A stretch of DNA of 64,000 nucleotides from positions 434,001 to 498,000 of the forward strand of contig JBLDXI010000001.1 in the NCBI GenBank assembly GCA_047495785.1, given 5' to 3'. The notes beneath the pieces are model-generated. The model did not search any database and was not told the origin of the DNA. It worked only from the letters and a program-made list of their open reading frames with translations. Source of the stretch: Lepidodermella squamata. Taxonomy: Eukaryota; Gastrotricha. Position numbers and translations under genes: made by a program. Positions 49,001 through 59,756 of the stretch are shown piece after piece (position 1 is the first letter of the stretch; every line of letters begins with the position of its first letter).

Positions 49001-49722
49001 AATCGAAGAAAATAATACAGCATCCCCAGTTTGTAAAAATAACTCGTGCATCATAAAATAAATTGCCAATGGAATTTCATTGAAATTCAACTTACCGATG
49101 AAAACGATGAGCCAAGCACTCAGATCGCGGAGAATGTTTAGAATCCAACTTTCCAGATTGGGATTGACGCGGCCTTCCTTGAAGAAAGTCGTAAGGTAGA
49201 AATCGAAGGGCGCCTCCAATTCGATGAGAAAAGTGAGACAGCCTGTCATGTCGATTGCGCACAAGGCGACGAGGTAGAACCAAAACGGATGTGACAAGAA
49301 GTGACGGTAGCACAGCAGAATTGCCAGCGAGAAGGCATTGCCACAAAACCCGACCAGCAACTGCAGCACTTGCATAATAGGCATGATCTGTAAAATCATA
49401 GCAAAGCTATAAATTTTTCATGTCTGAAAACAAAAATCACGGCGCGACTAATTACGGAAACAGCAGCTTCCTCTTAAAAGCGCGACCGTTGCCAAAAAGT
49501 GAGACATGTCAAGTTCAAAAAACACACCTTCTCTATAGGATCATGAAAATCGATCGGAAAACCGGTCGACGAAGTACTAGGCGGGAGCGACGAGCCATTA
49601 AACGAGGACAACGTGGTTGTGATGTACTCGCTAATATTACTACCATTTCCACCGCCGGTAAAAGTGGTCGAATTAGGATTACCGGCGGTCGTATTGAAGA
49701 AAGATGATTCAATCGTTGACAT
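46086..49722 (-). CDS. Rhodopsin-like G protein-coupled receptor (peptide-receptor type)
   Basis: Exons 49722-49528, 49387-49096, 48304-47333 and 46330-46086 total 1704 nt (567 aa). The N-terminus is Ser/Thr/Asn-rich with several N-glycosylation sites and no signal peptide. Seven helices can be read: TM1 LVGFCGNAFSLAILL, TM2 LVALCAIDMTGCLTF, TM3 ending IAIERW in place of DRY, TM4 FIVSGALMIVNAVNYF, TM5 LPALILLVLNGWIVV, TM6 FAWLTLLALPTIFIGLTMPL, TM7 HTINCFIYCLTMAKFR in place of NPxxY. Intracellular loop 3 is long (over 80 aa), with a basic RRRRR stretch before TM6. The TM7 pattern resembles FMRFamide-type receptors of invertebrates; the ligand is inference. The last exon encodes a charged, Gln/Arg-rich cytoplasmic tail. 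The 1 kb last intron contains a MITE. Confidence 0.87.
46747..47173. mobile_element. 427 bp MITE with long inverted repeats, in GPCR intron 3
   Basis: Inverted arms of about 55 bp (left core GCTATTCGTACATA...CTATGTACGC; right core GCGTACATAG...AATAGACATT) frame a noncoding interior. TATAAAA occurs at 46740-46746 and 47174-47180, a likely target duplication. Each arm itself contains inner inverted motifs (TACGAATAGC and GCTATTCGTA). A solo fragment ATTCGTACATAGTTTT sits in DNAI1 intron 2 at about 35713. Confidence 0.75.
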
Positions 49723-51042
49723 ATTGTGAGTTTCGTAAGATTTTTATCATGAGCAGGTACCGAAAGTAATCAGAAAAGAGCATTTACAACGATGCTTGTA
49801 ATTTCACTTTAAACTGTTTTTCCTTCAAATTATCTATGGGACAGAAAAAGTATAAGAAATCAAGAGCTAATTAACCGCTTTTTCTGCCAAAGACATATGT
49901 TCATTGTTGTACCTCTACCTAAAATCCAAATGCACAAAAAATATTAATAATAATGGTATTACACGAGGAGAGAATCATGAAGTAGAATCCTAGCCAAAAT
50001 GCCAGGTAATAATCGTAAAAAAACCGTGTTGGTTTTTACGGCTAATAATAATAAAATTTGGCTGGTAATAAAATGGGTGAGCGGCAGGGGAGACGGCCAG
50101 AGAAAAAGGAGGGACGCACGCGTGCTGCTCAGACGGCAACAGCAGTAGGGTTTTCGACAGACGGCCAGAGAAAAACTAACCAGCAGCAACAGGAGGGTCG
50201 CTTTGCGAAAAATACACGCACACACATAGACATGGCACGGGCAGGCAGTCGTAATGATTAGCAGCCTGAACTTGTCGTCGTCCGCATCAATGTACTGGGG
50301 CGCACTTCACTACTAAATGCACGTGGTGTTGGTGGGGCTATTGCATTTTGTAGGAAATGAGCGCAGCCAAAATCATTAACATCAAAACTAACATGACTTC
50401 TACGCGCAGTGGGTCGAGGCCGCCCGTCTGTGCCTCTAATAAAACGCAGACTAGCACCAATAAAACGCAAACGCCGCACAACGAAAAACGAAAAAGAATC
50501 GCAGCCAAACTGACGCGCCCGGCAGTTATGACAGCCGACTGAAAGGCCAGGCCATGGCAGGTACAATTTTACCTCGAAAACCTGTCGACACGATCGACAC
50601 GAGAAATAATGAGGCAATAAAGTGTGGAACAAATGAATAAAAGCGTCTGCATTTGCAAAGAAAAGAGGAAGGAATTATAACGATTGTTCTCGTGAAACAT
50701 GTTGTCAAGCAAGAAGTCAGGCCAGCCATTTTTTTTTAACCCCGCGCCGAGTTCGGACTGAGAACATTTTCGTGTGGGGTGGCGTTATTTGGCGCGAGGT
50801 TTAAAGTCCATCAACGAACATGAAAACGTGCTGTTGTGACCAGTGGTCAACATACGATATCCAAAGAGAGTGACGAGCTGTTTTTTAATCGCTTCGCACT
50901 CGATAAACATCATAAAAAAACATCAAAACAAAGTGACCGATTTTTGCGCACCACAATATTATTTAAGCCCAAAAAAATGAGCATTCGATTCACGTGACTC
51001 GCTATCAATTAGTTTATTACCCAATTAATGATGACAATATAA
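49723..51042. other. Intergenic region upstream of the GPCR
   Basis: About 1.3 kb. It contains a hairpin (CGTAAAAAAACC against GGTTTTTACG near 50006-50040) and two copies of GACGGCCAGAGAAAAA about 83 bp apart (near 50083 and 50161). It should hold the GPCR promoter and the 3' UTR of the methyltransferase-like gene. No open frame is supportable. Confidence 0.55.
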
Positions 51043-52672
51043 TTATAAGAAACCATATTCACGCTTGTCGAGCTTTTTCTGCTTCGACATAGATTTGAGG
51101 CGTGCCTCGACGAATGGCCGCACAGAGTCATCGATGGCCATTTCATAGATCGCTTCACGCGGCACTGTTGATGGAAATAAAACTTTGGCGGCACTGATTG
51201 ATTTTGGACTGAGCGCAACCATGTTTGCCCTAGTAAAATCGAGGCCAGCGTTGAGACATTTCAGCTCGGGCTGACCGAGCCGCTGAATAACAGCGGTATT
51301 TGTTTCAGCTGCCGCTGTACCAACGATGAAAAGCAAGCGGTCCGAAAATTCGACTAAACTGGGTTGATATCGAAACATGCCTAGAAGAAAAAAATTAGCA
51401 AATGCGTCTTAATTATTTCTTTGCCCTGGTTTCCGAAACGGACCTTCATTCAGTTCGTGAACCCCGCGGATGAGTTCATGTTTATCCATCAGTGATAACT
51501 GAGCCGGCACACAATTTCTGATCATCGACAACCATTTTCTAACCGGAAGAACCGCTGGTAAAATGTCAATAGCCCAATGTACATTGAACCCGGCTGTATG
51601 CATTGCTGATAAAACGGCCCGAGAAGTCGGACACTCTGTGTTCTTCAAAAAATCAAGGCCGCTGGCGAAAAGTGGCAACGTTGTCGCGTCACCGGGCCGT
51701 ACAATGCACAGCACTTTACCGGTATCGGTAAGCGATTTTTTAACATGATAAAAAAGCCGCTCGAGGTCGCTTATCGACATGCCGGGTGCACAAACTTCGC
51801 TCCAATTGATGATGATGTGCTGAAAGTGACACTCTTGATTGCGCGATAGCATTTGAAAGTAAAGCTGAATCGGGCAGGATATCCTGTAGTCACCCTGACC
51901 AAGAGGCGCAGGCGTGTGCTCACCTGGGATCACTTGATTTGCAGTCGGCGGAAATGAAACAAACGTTATGTGCTTGAAGAGGGAAAATTTCTTCTCTATA
52001 AAAAAAATATTGATTTTAAGTCGATAAATTATCGATCGATTTTTTCCGCGAACCTAACGAGGCTGGAATCGAACTCCTGCTATCACCATAGTAGCATATG
52101 TCATCGACAGCCATGATGTCCATGTAGCGATGAACTCGTTCGTAAATATTGTGATCATAAACAAGACCGAATGAAGCTTGACCACCGAATAGTACCAAGT
52201 CATCGATTGCCTTGACAGTAGTCAAATCTGTTCCCGGAGCGATTTGAATTTTTTGAGGAGGAGGGGGGTGAGCTGCAACCTCGGCAGCAGCTGCCATTTT
52301 AGCTATCCGGTGATCTGAATTCGGATTAGCTTGTTGCGTCGGCACTAATTGGGCGTTCGAGGCGTTTGTATTTAAACTCTGGCAACTGTTGCTAGCAACC
52401 AAGGCTGTCGATGTTTGAGCCGGTGGCGGTGTTGAATTGCGACTGCTCAGCAAACTGGTTCCAGCGCTGCAATAGTACGCCTCCGCGTCAGCGTCGACTT
52501 GGTTCGGGGCGGTTCCAACCTCCTCTGAAAATCGAACAACCCTCGCTGGTAGGTCGACGCTCGATGATAGAGGACGGTGTCGAAGCTGGTGGTTCAACAT
52601 GTGCGGAGTGGGCGATCTATTTCTATGTTCGGATTTTCGCCTGTGATCGTACGGCTGGTGTAGAGGTATCAT
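51043..52672 (-). CDS. Class I methyltransferase-like protein with eroded SAM-binding loop
   Basis: Exons 52672-52054, 51995-51444 and 51380-51043 total 1509 nt (502 aa). An in-frame stop lies just upstream of the ATG at 52672. The first 140 residues are disordered, rich in Ser, Pro, Asn and Gln. The rest resembles a class I fold: an entry segment ASFGLVYDHNIYERV, then DDICYYGDSRSSIPASLEKK where active enzymes have an acidic-GCGxG loop, a central strand GKVLCIVRPGD, an AGFNV motif, and a C-terminal RKWLSMIRNC...LMDKHELIRGVHELNEG...DRLLFIVG block typical of a family of uncharacterised animal methyltransferases. The glycine loop is missing, so catalysis is doubtful. Function unknown; the family match is from pattern recognition only. 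Confidence 0.7.
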
Positions 52673-53534
52673 TTTCGCTATTTTTTATGCCTAAAAAAAC
52701 TGCATAAGAATTGTGAAAAAAACCAACGAGAAAAATTGACAGGTGTGCCTTTTAGTCCGATCTCTCTTTGCAATAAGAAGGTAGGAAGCTTCGCGTTTAA
52801 AGAAAATATACTGTGCGTCATGCGAATTGTTTTCATCAATAAAAAAGCGCGCGCGTGCGTACACATTGCGGCCATTGACAAGGTGGGAGCGAGGACACGC
52901 TCTGGTCTCCCTTGGCAACGCCTATATTAACCGCATGTGATAGTCGTTGTTTGGTGTTATTCTAATAATGGGCGCGGCCATTTCACAGTAGCCATCTTAA
53001 TTATTAATGACTGTTGTGACAATTGAAGCTCGGCAATCGTGTCATTCAGAACACACATGTTTCTAAATTATTAGCTACCAATTTTAGTGATTGCGATAAC
53101 TGTCGAGATTTATAAAATAAATTGGTCGAACTTCCAGGGTAAAACTAAATGCCCAGACATATTGAATATCATGTAGATCATGTTTTATGTGGGTTGTTTT
53201 TTGAATAAATAATTCAATCACATTCGATGTGCTAATGAGTTCTTACCTAAATCTAAGGTGACAAAAACAACCGAATTACAGCGTACATAAGCTTCCCGTA
53301 CAAGTGGAAAGCACCTCGGCAACACCGGCTCTCGACAATTATTGCTATAATCAACGGTGACTTGAAGTGCGCGAGCACACCTTAGCACCTGGAAGCCTAG
53401 AAACTGTCCGTGACAAAGTACATACGCATTACAACAATAAGTTCAAATTTATTACTTGTGTTCTATCGCATTTTAATTCGATAAAGCAGAGATAATTTAT
53501 GGTAAAAAAAGTGTCAAGAAAATTATTCAAATAT
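52673..53534. other. Intergenic region, no gene seen
   Basis: About 860 bp between the methyltransferase-like start (minus) and the 3' end of the first PPGY-family gene (minus). TTTATT at 53448-53453 is a minus-strand AATAAA for that gene. Nothing else is recognisable. Confidence 0.55.
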
Positions 53535-54632
53535 TCAACAATCTGAGCGGCCAGGTTTGCATAACCACGGCGGGACGAAAAGGTTCGGCTTAGTTTTGAA
53601 TGGTTTCTGCTTCATTTTGATAACCCTGACGGGTGAGTCATAGTAGTCATTTTCTGGGATCCACATCGATGTCGTGGATGTAGTCGGTTGAGTGGTAGTC
53701 ATCTCCGCCATCATCATATGCCGGCGATAAGCGGATGGTTCGGGGTAGAATCTACTTTCTGCAGCGATTTTATCTTCGGACTTGAAGCGTCGCACGATCT
53801 GCATGTCCTTGTTTTCCATTATAACGACCTCGCCGTTTGTTTCATCGGGCGTTTCGTCTATTGGCCCACTGCTCCGGTCTGCGCCAATCAATGAGACTTG
53901 CCCGGTGGCAGCAGATCTGTCGCGCTGCATCTCAGATGGCTCGTAGAAAACTTTACCCGATATCGACTCGCCATCGATTTTAATGTTGCCAGACTCAGGC
54001 TCGTCCCTTCGCGAAATCCAATAGGTAGGCTGGTAATCAACCGGCCGATTTACGATGCGAGTTGCTGCTGCTGGCTGATCGGCCATCATCATTTCGTAAG
54101 GGTTCATTCGCATGGCGTTTTGCTCGGCCATCAACTTCTGGCGGATGTATTGGTTGTAGTCGATTGTTGTAGTTGGCAAGGGTTCGCCTGCTCGCTCCAT
54201 CACGAACATGGCCGGCTTAGCTTGCCATGGTTGCTTCAAAGCTGGCCAAGTACGCCAATTCTTAGAAATCTCTAAGCCAGGGCCGTTGGGATACAGATTG
54301 CCAGTATGTGGGCTGAAATGGACCTAAAAACAAAGAAATTAGAGGCAATGAGATATCAACTGGATCCTTACTTTTTTGCCGGATAGTTCGATCTTCATTT
54401 TACACCTATAAATAAAAAGACGATTGTTAGCAATATCTCATAACGACGAGTCCAAGATTCCAAACCTGTGCTGTTCCGGCGTGTTCCAATAATCAGAGCA
54501 GACATATTTTGGCGGCTGGCGGTAGTAACCAGGTGGGACAATGACCAGTTTCTCTTGGTTAATCGATGGCGGGCACGAGAGGGCATTACCAGCCAAGATG
54601 GTGACAACAATGGAAATTGAAACAAATTTCAT
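53535..54632 (-). CDS. PPGY-family secreted protein A
   Basis: Exons 54632-54466, 54405-54372 and 54323-53535 total 990 nt (329 aa). A signal peptide (MKFVSISIVVTILAGNALS) is followed by VIVPPGYYRQPPKYVC, a phase 2 intron, a second Cys (RCKMK), then VHFSPHTGNLYP and ISKNWRTWPALKQPW. The long C-terminal part is rich in Met, Glu and Pro, and ends in PPWLCKPGRSDC. I do not recognise the family. Three paralogues follow immediately (B, C, D), sharing signal peptide, PPGY motif, paired Cys and the HFxPxTG motif. Protein C ends with a matching DPPWLCMGGIC, so the C-terminal Cys pair is also a family feature of A and C. Secretion is the only firm inference. Confidence 0.85.
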
Positions 54633-54710
54633 TTTTAAACATAAACAAATTGTTCTAAATACAAGATTGAGAAAAATCAAGCAACAAAAACTATTACTGG
54701 CAATATCTTT

Positions 54711-55559
54711 CTAATCACTCTGCGTGATTATGCGACCGTTATTGGTTTTAGACTTCGATATAATTCGCCATTTTGCTGTAGTCCGCCTGCTGTTCACAGG
54801 CCGGCTTGTAACCACAGCGAAGTTACTCCGATCTGCAATATCAGCCTTGTTATGGGCACCAAGAAACGTCCATCTACTACCAGCTGCAGCTCGATCATCC
54901 CAAGAGACATGCCGGTCAGAATGAGCTAAACTGGAGCTATCTACGTAGTCGTAGTAGGCGGGACTTTTCGACCCTCCGGGTTTAACCGACCAGATCGCAC
55001 CCCCAGCAGCTCGACCCGGTTGTACCTGATCGGCATTGGGGCCTCGGTTCCAACGTGACTGCATGTCTAGATTCGCAAGACGAACCAAGTCCTGTTCGGC
55101 TTTCTGCCGTTCATTCATCTCTTCAAGGTAGAGCTGCTGTGGTTGCTTTTCAGCGGGCCAAACTTTCCAAGATTTGGAAATCTGAAATAAACCGTCAACA
55201 ATTGATCTAGAGAAAATCATCAAAAACAAACCTCAACACCTCGGTTGTATGAGAACTGCTCTCCAGTTTTCGGGTTGAAATGAATACGCTTTGGTGCATA
55301 TCTCGGGTCAGTTCGGCATCTTTAATTCGAGTTACAACAGAGATCAAATAATTGTGAGAGAATTAAATGGCTTTTACATTGTCACGTTGTTCTCGTTCAA
55401 AGCACAAACAGGCACTGCAGGTTGCGCCAGATAACCGGGTGGAATAATCGTTATTCCTCGATCCATGCTGAAACATGGTTCCGCAGGCGATGAAAGAACA
55501 ACTGTAAAAAAGAGACAGAGAAATGAATTTCTCCGCGAAATTTTGCCAAATCCTGCCAT
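54711..55559 (-). CDS. PPGY-family secreted protein B
   Basis: Exons 55559-55378, 55319-55232 and 55181-54711 total 741 nt (246 aa). The start at 55559 gives a hydrophobic stretch (FLCLFFTVVLSS) after a basic segment, consistent with a signal peptide. Then IIPPGYLAQPAVPVC, NENNVT, a phase 2 intron, ICRTDPRY, RIHFNPKTGEQF and ISKSWKVWPAEKQ. The C-terminal half is basic and Ser/Asp-rich, and lacks the C-terminal PPWLC motif of A and C. Exon 2 is 88 nt, exactly as in gene D, and the NNVT...CR..PRY stretch is shared with D, so B and D are sister copies although they lie on opposite strands. Confidence 0.83.
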
Positions 55560-55993
55560 GATCTCTGAATGTACTGCGTTACTTTGCTCAGCTAAACAGT
55601 TGTTTGTTTCGGCCAGAAATTGGGCTCAAAAGACTCAATCTGGCGCGCGTCACGTGTTGCAGTCTTACATCTCCGGAACTTTTTTGACCTCTCTTCGTGT
55701 ACAGGACGCGTCTTATGAAATTCCATTAAATTTCGATTCATTCAGACGAGAGGCCATGAAATTTGAGAGTTAAAGGTTTGGAGAATATAATTCCCAAGTT
55801 TTAGCTTCGAGTTCAAGATAAGTTGGGACTAAACGGTTAATCAGTCTTTGTTTTCTTATCTCAAGATTCATAATTTCAAACAAGTGTTCTAAAGAACTGG
55901 AATCGCTGTATTTTTATTCCCAGCTATACAACATTCACATAGATTTCACAAACATCTTTGCCGTAATAATGAATAGACAAACATGAATTTTTC
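55560..55993. other. Spacer between PPGY-family genes B and C
   Basis: These 434 bp hold the promoter of B and the 3' flank of C, both on minus. I see no gene or repeat in it. Confidence 0.6.
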
Positions 55994-56870
55994 TTAGCAA
56001 ATTCCGCCCATGCATAGCCAAGGAGGGTCGACTCGATTCGAAGGCATAGTTATTGTCCAAGGTCTTTCAACTTGAAGCGCTGTTGGCCAGGGATTTTCGA
56101 TTATTCGATTGGCAACAACTTCACCAGGCCGGACACGTTTCACCAAACTAAGATCATCGCCTTGAACCACGACAGTTTCGCCATTAGTCAGCAACCTCTC
56201 ATCAGCAATTCCAGGTGGGAAAATTGAAGCTGTCATGGTGTTGACCATCGGCGCCGTGTATTGCGGCTGGTCTGCCATGAGTCGTTGGGTCAATTCTGGC
56301 ATCGGAATTATACGCTGATTCTCAATTTCGGCCGCCAGCCTCTGATTGAGCAGCTGGTCAACTTCTGGTGCGACAACAGGCACTTGACTGACTTGGCTGG
56401 TCGGGACGGGGAGGTAGCTTGGAACTGACTGTTGCATGACCACTTTGACCGGAGATGTCTCGACGCCAGGTATTGGGGCTTGAATAGCTGCAGGCCAGGC
56501 GCTGCGCGGAGGCTGGATGAACCGACCCGGTCCCAAGGGGTAGGATTTGCCTGTAGTAGGATTGAAATGAACCTTCTTTCGAGAAACCTCCAGCTCTGGT
56601 CGACACCTGGAAACAATTAAATTTCAAATTCAAGTAATTTTATGAAAAGAGTAAAACTAGCCCAGAAAAGTGCGGATTAGCAGCACTGGCAAAGTTGTCA
56701 CACAGGTAACGCGGTGGCTGGTAGTGGTAACCAGGTGGAAGGGCCATGAATTCATAGCGATCTTTGACCGTATCGACATTTTTACGATTCCACGGCCATT
56801 CAAAGCCGACGTTAACCGTGAAAACGGCGGCGGATAAGAATGTAAACAGCAACAAATGAGTATTCCACAT
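55994..56870 (-). CDS. PPGY-family secreted protein C
   Basis: Exons 56870-56662 and 56606-55994 total 822 nt (273 aa). Signal peptide MWNTHLLLFTFLSAAVFTVN, then ALPPGYHYQPPRYLC, a phase 2 intron, CRPELEVSRKKVHFNPTTG, and a long Pro/Gln/Val-rich region ending DPPWLCMGGIC. The intron position and phase agree with A, B and D, but the only donor that keeps the homologous frame is GC (GG|GCTAGT); a GT 3 nt downstream would put exon 2 out of frame. The second intron of A (before VHFSP) and of B/D is absent here. The gene starts 173 bp from the divergent gene D. Confidence 0.78.
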
Positions 56871-57043
56871 TTCAGTTACGAAAACTTGAACGTGATGAAA
56901 TTGATGCTACTTTCACAACAAACCCTATAATACTTTGACTTGTGTAGCAACACAAATTGCGCAACAGATAGCGGCCAAAAATCCACTTCTTCCGAAATTT
57001 CATAAAAATATTGCGAAATTCATTCAATTTCATTTGCAATAAT
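56871..57043. promoter_or_regulatory. Compact bidirectional promoter between PPGY genes C and D
   Basis: Only 173 bp separate the start codons of C (minus) and D (plus), so the two genes very likely share control elements. The sequence is AT-rich, with no element I can name confidently. Confidence 0.55.
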
Positions 57044-57906
57044 ATGTTTGCCTGCGGAGCCATTTTTGTTATAGGTTGCCTCTTCTCGATATGCGAGAGC
57101 CGTTCGAGTATGGATCGCGATGCCGAAGTGGTTCCACCTGGTTACTTCCGAGAACCTTCTGAACTTATTTGCTCGCCAGATCAAAACAACGTTACAATGT
57201 ATCTTGCGTTACTTTCTACTTGAACAATTGTTCACCATGTTCTATTTTTAAAGCTGCCGTAGTGAGCCCCGCTACACCAAAGATCGGATTCATTTCAACC
57301 CGATTACCGGTGAAAAATACACGAAAAGTCCAGGTGCCAAGGTGAGTCTAGCTAGGACAATGAAAACGGCAAATGATTTAAAATTTTTAGTTGAAAAATA
57401 ATTGGCCCGTAATACCGACCATGATTCAGAGCGGACCTGCCAGAATTGTTCCCGCTTTTCATCAACCAAAGATACCGTTTGACGACGAAGCTACCATGGC
57501 CGCACTCGCGGTTATGGGCGTTCAGTCTTTGCGCCAACAACAACCGGATTTTTCGGAAAACAAGCAGTCTGAAAGTGCTGATTCTTTGAATTTGTCGCCA
57601 AATGAAACTGATGAAGATGGCCGCGAGCAGTCTCGCAAATTCTACAGAACTTGGTTCGTGATGAACCAGCCGCACGCTACTCATCCCATATTTCCGAGAC
57701 CGATCTTCGTCCGGCCAGTGCCAGCAGTTTTTGAAGCTGAAAATCATGAAATTCTTGAACCTGCTCAGCGAGACGGTGTAAGTTCAGAAAAGTCAACCGA
57801 CACCCTTGAATCGTCTTTGGAAACTACGACGACTCCGATTCGAACATCCACATCAGATGACTTCGAAGACGAATACGTTCTGGAGAAACGACCCATTCTG
57901 CTCTAA
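57044..57906 (+). CDS. PPGY-family secreted protein D
   Basis: Exons 57044-57198, 57254-57341 and 57391-57906 total 759 nt (252 aa). Signal peptide MFACGAIFVIGCLFSICES, then EVVPPGYFREPSELIC, NNVT, a phase 2 intron, ICRSEPRY, RIHFNPITGEKY, and LKNNWPVIPTM. The C-terminal part is Ser/Glu/Thr-rich and acidic, with no Cys pair at the end. It is the only plus-strand member of the four-gene cluster and is closest to gene B. Two AATAAA signals overlap at about 57930-57940. Confidence 0.85.
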
Positions 57907-59756
57907 ATTTATTGCTAGAATAATTGCTAAATAAAATAAAACCGATTTCTCTTTTGAATTTATTTCTCGATAAATTATTAGGCCAAAGAAATGCAGACAA
58001 CTGTATTTTCGAACAGAAATTACAGGTATGCTGAGGTTTCTTATTAGGCGGTTTGAGTGCTCATCGGCCTGATGTCGCTGTCAAATAGTTTCCTGATACA
58101 CGTATCGGGGCTGATGATTTTGGTGTTTGCCCAGCGAGGTCTGTCGATTGCGCAATGCCGTCATGTCAGCTCGCACTCGTCTGCCAGCATTCAAGTGGAG
58201 GCGCACGCGGCAACTTGCAAGGTTTGTAATTAACTCATTACTGCCGCAATATACAGGTGTAATTAAACCTGTGCTAATTAGCCGCTGCCCATATGGACTC
58301 AACTGTTTTATCGCCGCGGCTTATCTTCGCTTGGCCGCTGGCTTTCGGCGTGACTGGAGCGCGAAAAAATCGCCGCCTGTGTCACCTGCGCCGCGCTCCC
58401 TCGCCGCCACCGCAGCCGCAAATATTTTGACCGCGCGGCGATAAATAAGTCGGTAGCCGCCGCGGCAATAAACACCCGCGAAGACTGCAACTCACTTGCT
58501 TTATCTAGAGAAGGCGTTTACGCGTTTAATAAATAGCAAGGGAGCACTTTCAAGTGGCATCGTCGCTAAAACCGCAGCGTGCTATTTATAACGCTTAGCG
58601 ACTTATTTTTCTGCAATGATTTATAGGTCAAACGAGGCAGCGGCGGCGCGCGAGGATGCGCAAATTCTTGACGGGGTTATCTACTCGATAATGCCCGCTG
58701 GAGTGGTTTAAGCGCGGGCTCGTATCCTTTTCTCCATTATTTATCGCTACCTATTGTCTGCCCGGCGGCGATGAAAGACAGCGTGCGCTTTATGACACCT
58801 TTTATTGGAGTAGTCGACCAGTAGTATAGTAGGTATAGCAGGTAGTTAGAGTGGCGGTGATGCAAGGCGACACAAAGTGGCGATCATTCGTGGCCGCGTA
58901 CGGATGATAATAAGTTGAGCAGGCGCAGCGATGAGAGACAAAACGCTTGTATACTATTTACACACCTTTGTCGCTTCTGTTACAAGACAACCAGCCGCCT
59001 CGACACCAGCAGCAACAATGGCGCGCGCGGCTTCTTGTCTCGAGAGCGGTGGCCAACCGCCGAAAATCACGTTCCAGCGCCAGGGCACTGCGCGGCTATG
59101 CGAGCGCGCGCCGAAAAACTGCGCAGCGATTTTTGCAGCGGCGTTACCGAATCTTAGAACGTGACGATTTCACGCACACGCTCAGGCCATAATAATAAAC
59201 AAAAATCGCGCGAGATTATTGCTCGTTACAGCGGCGTTGCGGGCAATAAGGGCGACATCGCACCTGTCAGTCATCTCTCGCATCGCGGGTGCCAGCGTGG
59301 AACTGCCAGCAGCCAGCCTGAGATGCCTAATCGGTTTACATCTTACACTACGCGCAATGTTAGCTCGAGGATGCCAGCGCTCGATATTGTCACTACCACC
59401 ATCACCACCACCAGATGCGCTTTCGCATTCCTCAATCGTCGTGAAGCTTCTGTGGTATTTATCGTCTATCATCCGGGATCCGCCCGGTGCCAGTGCGCTA
59501 GAGCAAACAACAAATGGCCGTGTTATGAGTATCATTGCACGATGCGATTCTGTCGACGAATAAACAATCGCCTCACCTTGAAATACCTGGACTCGTCGAC
59601 GAAAATCTCGCACCCACCACCGGAAATTGTATTTTTTAACATTTTCTTGAAAACACCGCTCATCAACGGGTTCAAAAATATGCGTTTTTTTCATGCGATC
59701 TAGTCAATTTTATAAAATGATGTGTCGAATGTTACGGTGGCTGAATCGATAGTATT
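57907..59756. other. GC-rich intergenic region upstream of the collagen gene
   Basis: About 1.85 kb. From roughly 58300 to 59620 it is clearly GC-richer than its surroundings, with many GCGC and CGCCGC runs. Because stops are rare in such sequence, long open frames appear on both strands (for example 59161-59703 plus and 59182-59694 minus); none has a domain or splice support. It may hold upstream regulatory sequence or 5' noncoding exons of the collagen gene. Confidence 0.5.
57930..57935 (+). terminator. Poly(A) signal of PPGY gene D
   Basis: AATAAA lies 24 bp after the stop codon of gene D, with a second copy overlapping it at 57935. Confidence 0.6.

Noticed and set aside
51409-51448. GC donor for the second intron of the methyltransferase-like gene (GG|GCAAAG)
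   Set aside because: A normal GT donor slightly upstream (GAAG|GTCCGT) keeps frame and restores the expected HELNEG-MFRYQPS sequence, so no unusual splice is needed.
59161-59703. 180-codon open frame upstream of the collagen gene, opposed by a 170-codon frame on minus
   Set aside because: Both arise where stops are rare; sequence is low in conserved motifs and the two mirror each other.
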